Part shown: positions 63,371 to 64,000 of the stretch, piece after piece | Layout of the letters: each line of letters begins with the position of its first letter | Numbering within the stretch: position 1 is the first letter of the stretch | From: Liquidambar formosana | Taxonomy: Eukaryota; Streptophyta; Magnoliopsida; Saxifragales; Altingiaceae | DNA: 64,000 bases | NCBI GenBank assembly: GCA_039720395.1 | Contig: JBBPBK010000102.1 | Span: 62,001-126,000 of the forward strand | Direction: 5' to 3' | Notes under the pieces: generated by a model | Seen by the model: only the letters and a program-made list of their open reading frames with translations | Databases searched by the model: none | Told to the model about the DNA's origin: nothing | Made by a program: the position numbers and the translations under genes

Positions 63371-64000
63371 TATCCTAAGTATATAACCCTAGAGGGGGGT
63401 GAATAGGGTTTATGCATGGCCAAATAAAAATTAATTACACAAATAAAATCAGATTATTTCAAGAGCAAGAAATATCACAAATATGCAATAATAAAGAGAT
63501 GTAGAGAGAGAGAGAATGCAAATGATTTTAATGAGGTTCAGCTCCTTGCCTACGTCCTCACCTCAAGAACTCCCTTAAAGATTCAAATCCAATAAACCAA
63601 TATTCTTTCAAGGTGAAGATAAGACCTTTACAGCAATAAGTCTTCATTCCAAACACTTAAACAAATTCTTCTTCAAGAGCTTTAAAGCTTAGGGTTTTCT
63701 CAAATTTAAAAGATGATTTGATGATTGATTGTGTACAAGAAACTCCCTTTAAGAGTAGATATACACAAATTTAGAAGCTCACTCCACTAGGATTAATATC
63801 TCAATAAATGCTCATTTGAATTTCTAGGGTTTAAAAGTGAATAGCAATCAATGATTTTGTTATTGGCTCAATGAATACTCATAAATGAGTTCAAGGCTTG
63901 TATTTATACCCAAGGAGTCCAAATGATCGTTTTGTAACAATTAATGCCGGGAAAGAAGGTTAGGTGGGCATTTAATGCTTCAAAAGTCCGTTAGAAAACT
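63371..64000 (+). other. possible start of another retroelement, cut by window end
   Basis: TATAACCCTAGAGGGGGGTG followed by AATAGGG is a phrase I associate with plant LTR retroelement or related repeat ends, and GAGGTTCAGCTCCTTGCCTA further on fits the same type. No coding motif is present before the window ends, so this remains a guess. Confidence 0.3.

Noticed and set aside
1..64000. tRNA, rRNA or organellar gene insertions
   Set aside because: No cloverleaf with proper A and B boxes and acceptor pairing was seen apart from the SINE-like head at 15436, and no rRNA or chloroplast words were recognised. A tRNAscan run was not possible.

Overview
The window is nuclear DNA of a flowering plant, probably a eudicot. 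It is AT-rich and densely packed with retrotransposons and MITEs. The only genes I would call functional are small, intronless and secreted, of the plant-specific S-protein homolog (SPH, plant self-incompatibility protein S1) family. The species cannot be named from the sequence alone.

Layout. 0-5.8 kb: 3' part of a Ty1/copia retrotransposon whose pol is split by a 2.66-kb solo LTR with a 5-bp target-site duplication (TSD). 6-13.7 kb: a near full-length but decayed L1-type LINE bounded by a 16-bp TSD. 14-17 kb: several MITEs, a SINE-like element and an orphan SPH flank. 17.4-56.7 kb: eight SPH genes, SPH1-SPH8 in my local numbering, seven on the minus strand and SPH6 on plus, separated by transposon-rich DNA. 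57-64 kb: two more solo LTRs, LINE and repeat debris.

The SPH genes fall into three groups. SPH1, 2, 3, 6 and 7 share one signal peptide type and an HCKSK-DDLG core. SPH5 and SPH8 share an RCKSKTEDLG core and an EYPW C-terminus. SPH4 is divergent. Flanking DNA was copied with the genes: a 3' module, a TATA box 5' of each start and a repeated far-upstream module recur. SPH3 and SPH6 lie in the arms of a large inverted duplication (33.09-36.06 kb against 42.37-49.17 kb) with SPH4 and SPH5 in the spacer. The right arm lies between two direct copies of a 1.65-kb segment X.

Mobile DNA is layered enough to order events. Five solo LTRs fall into two families, three of one (B) and two of the other (A). 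The B family carries clusters of the palindrome TGCGTACGCA. Three LINE copies have lost the reverse transcriptase by internal deletion, and one of them sits antiparallel inside another with a perfect 16-bp TSD. A LINE relic lies between ~90-bp inverted repeats at 19.06 and 23.14 kb. No tRNA, rRNA, CRISPR or housekeeping gene was found.

All family names come from recognising motifs by eye. No database search, alignment or identity calculation was run.
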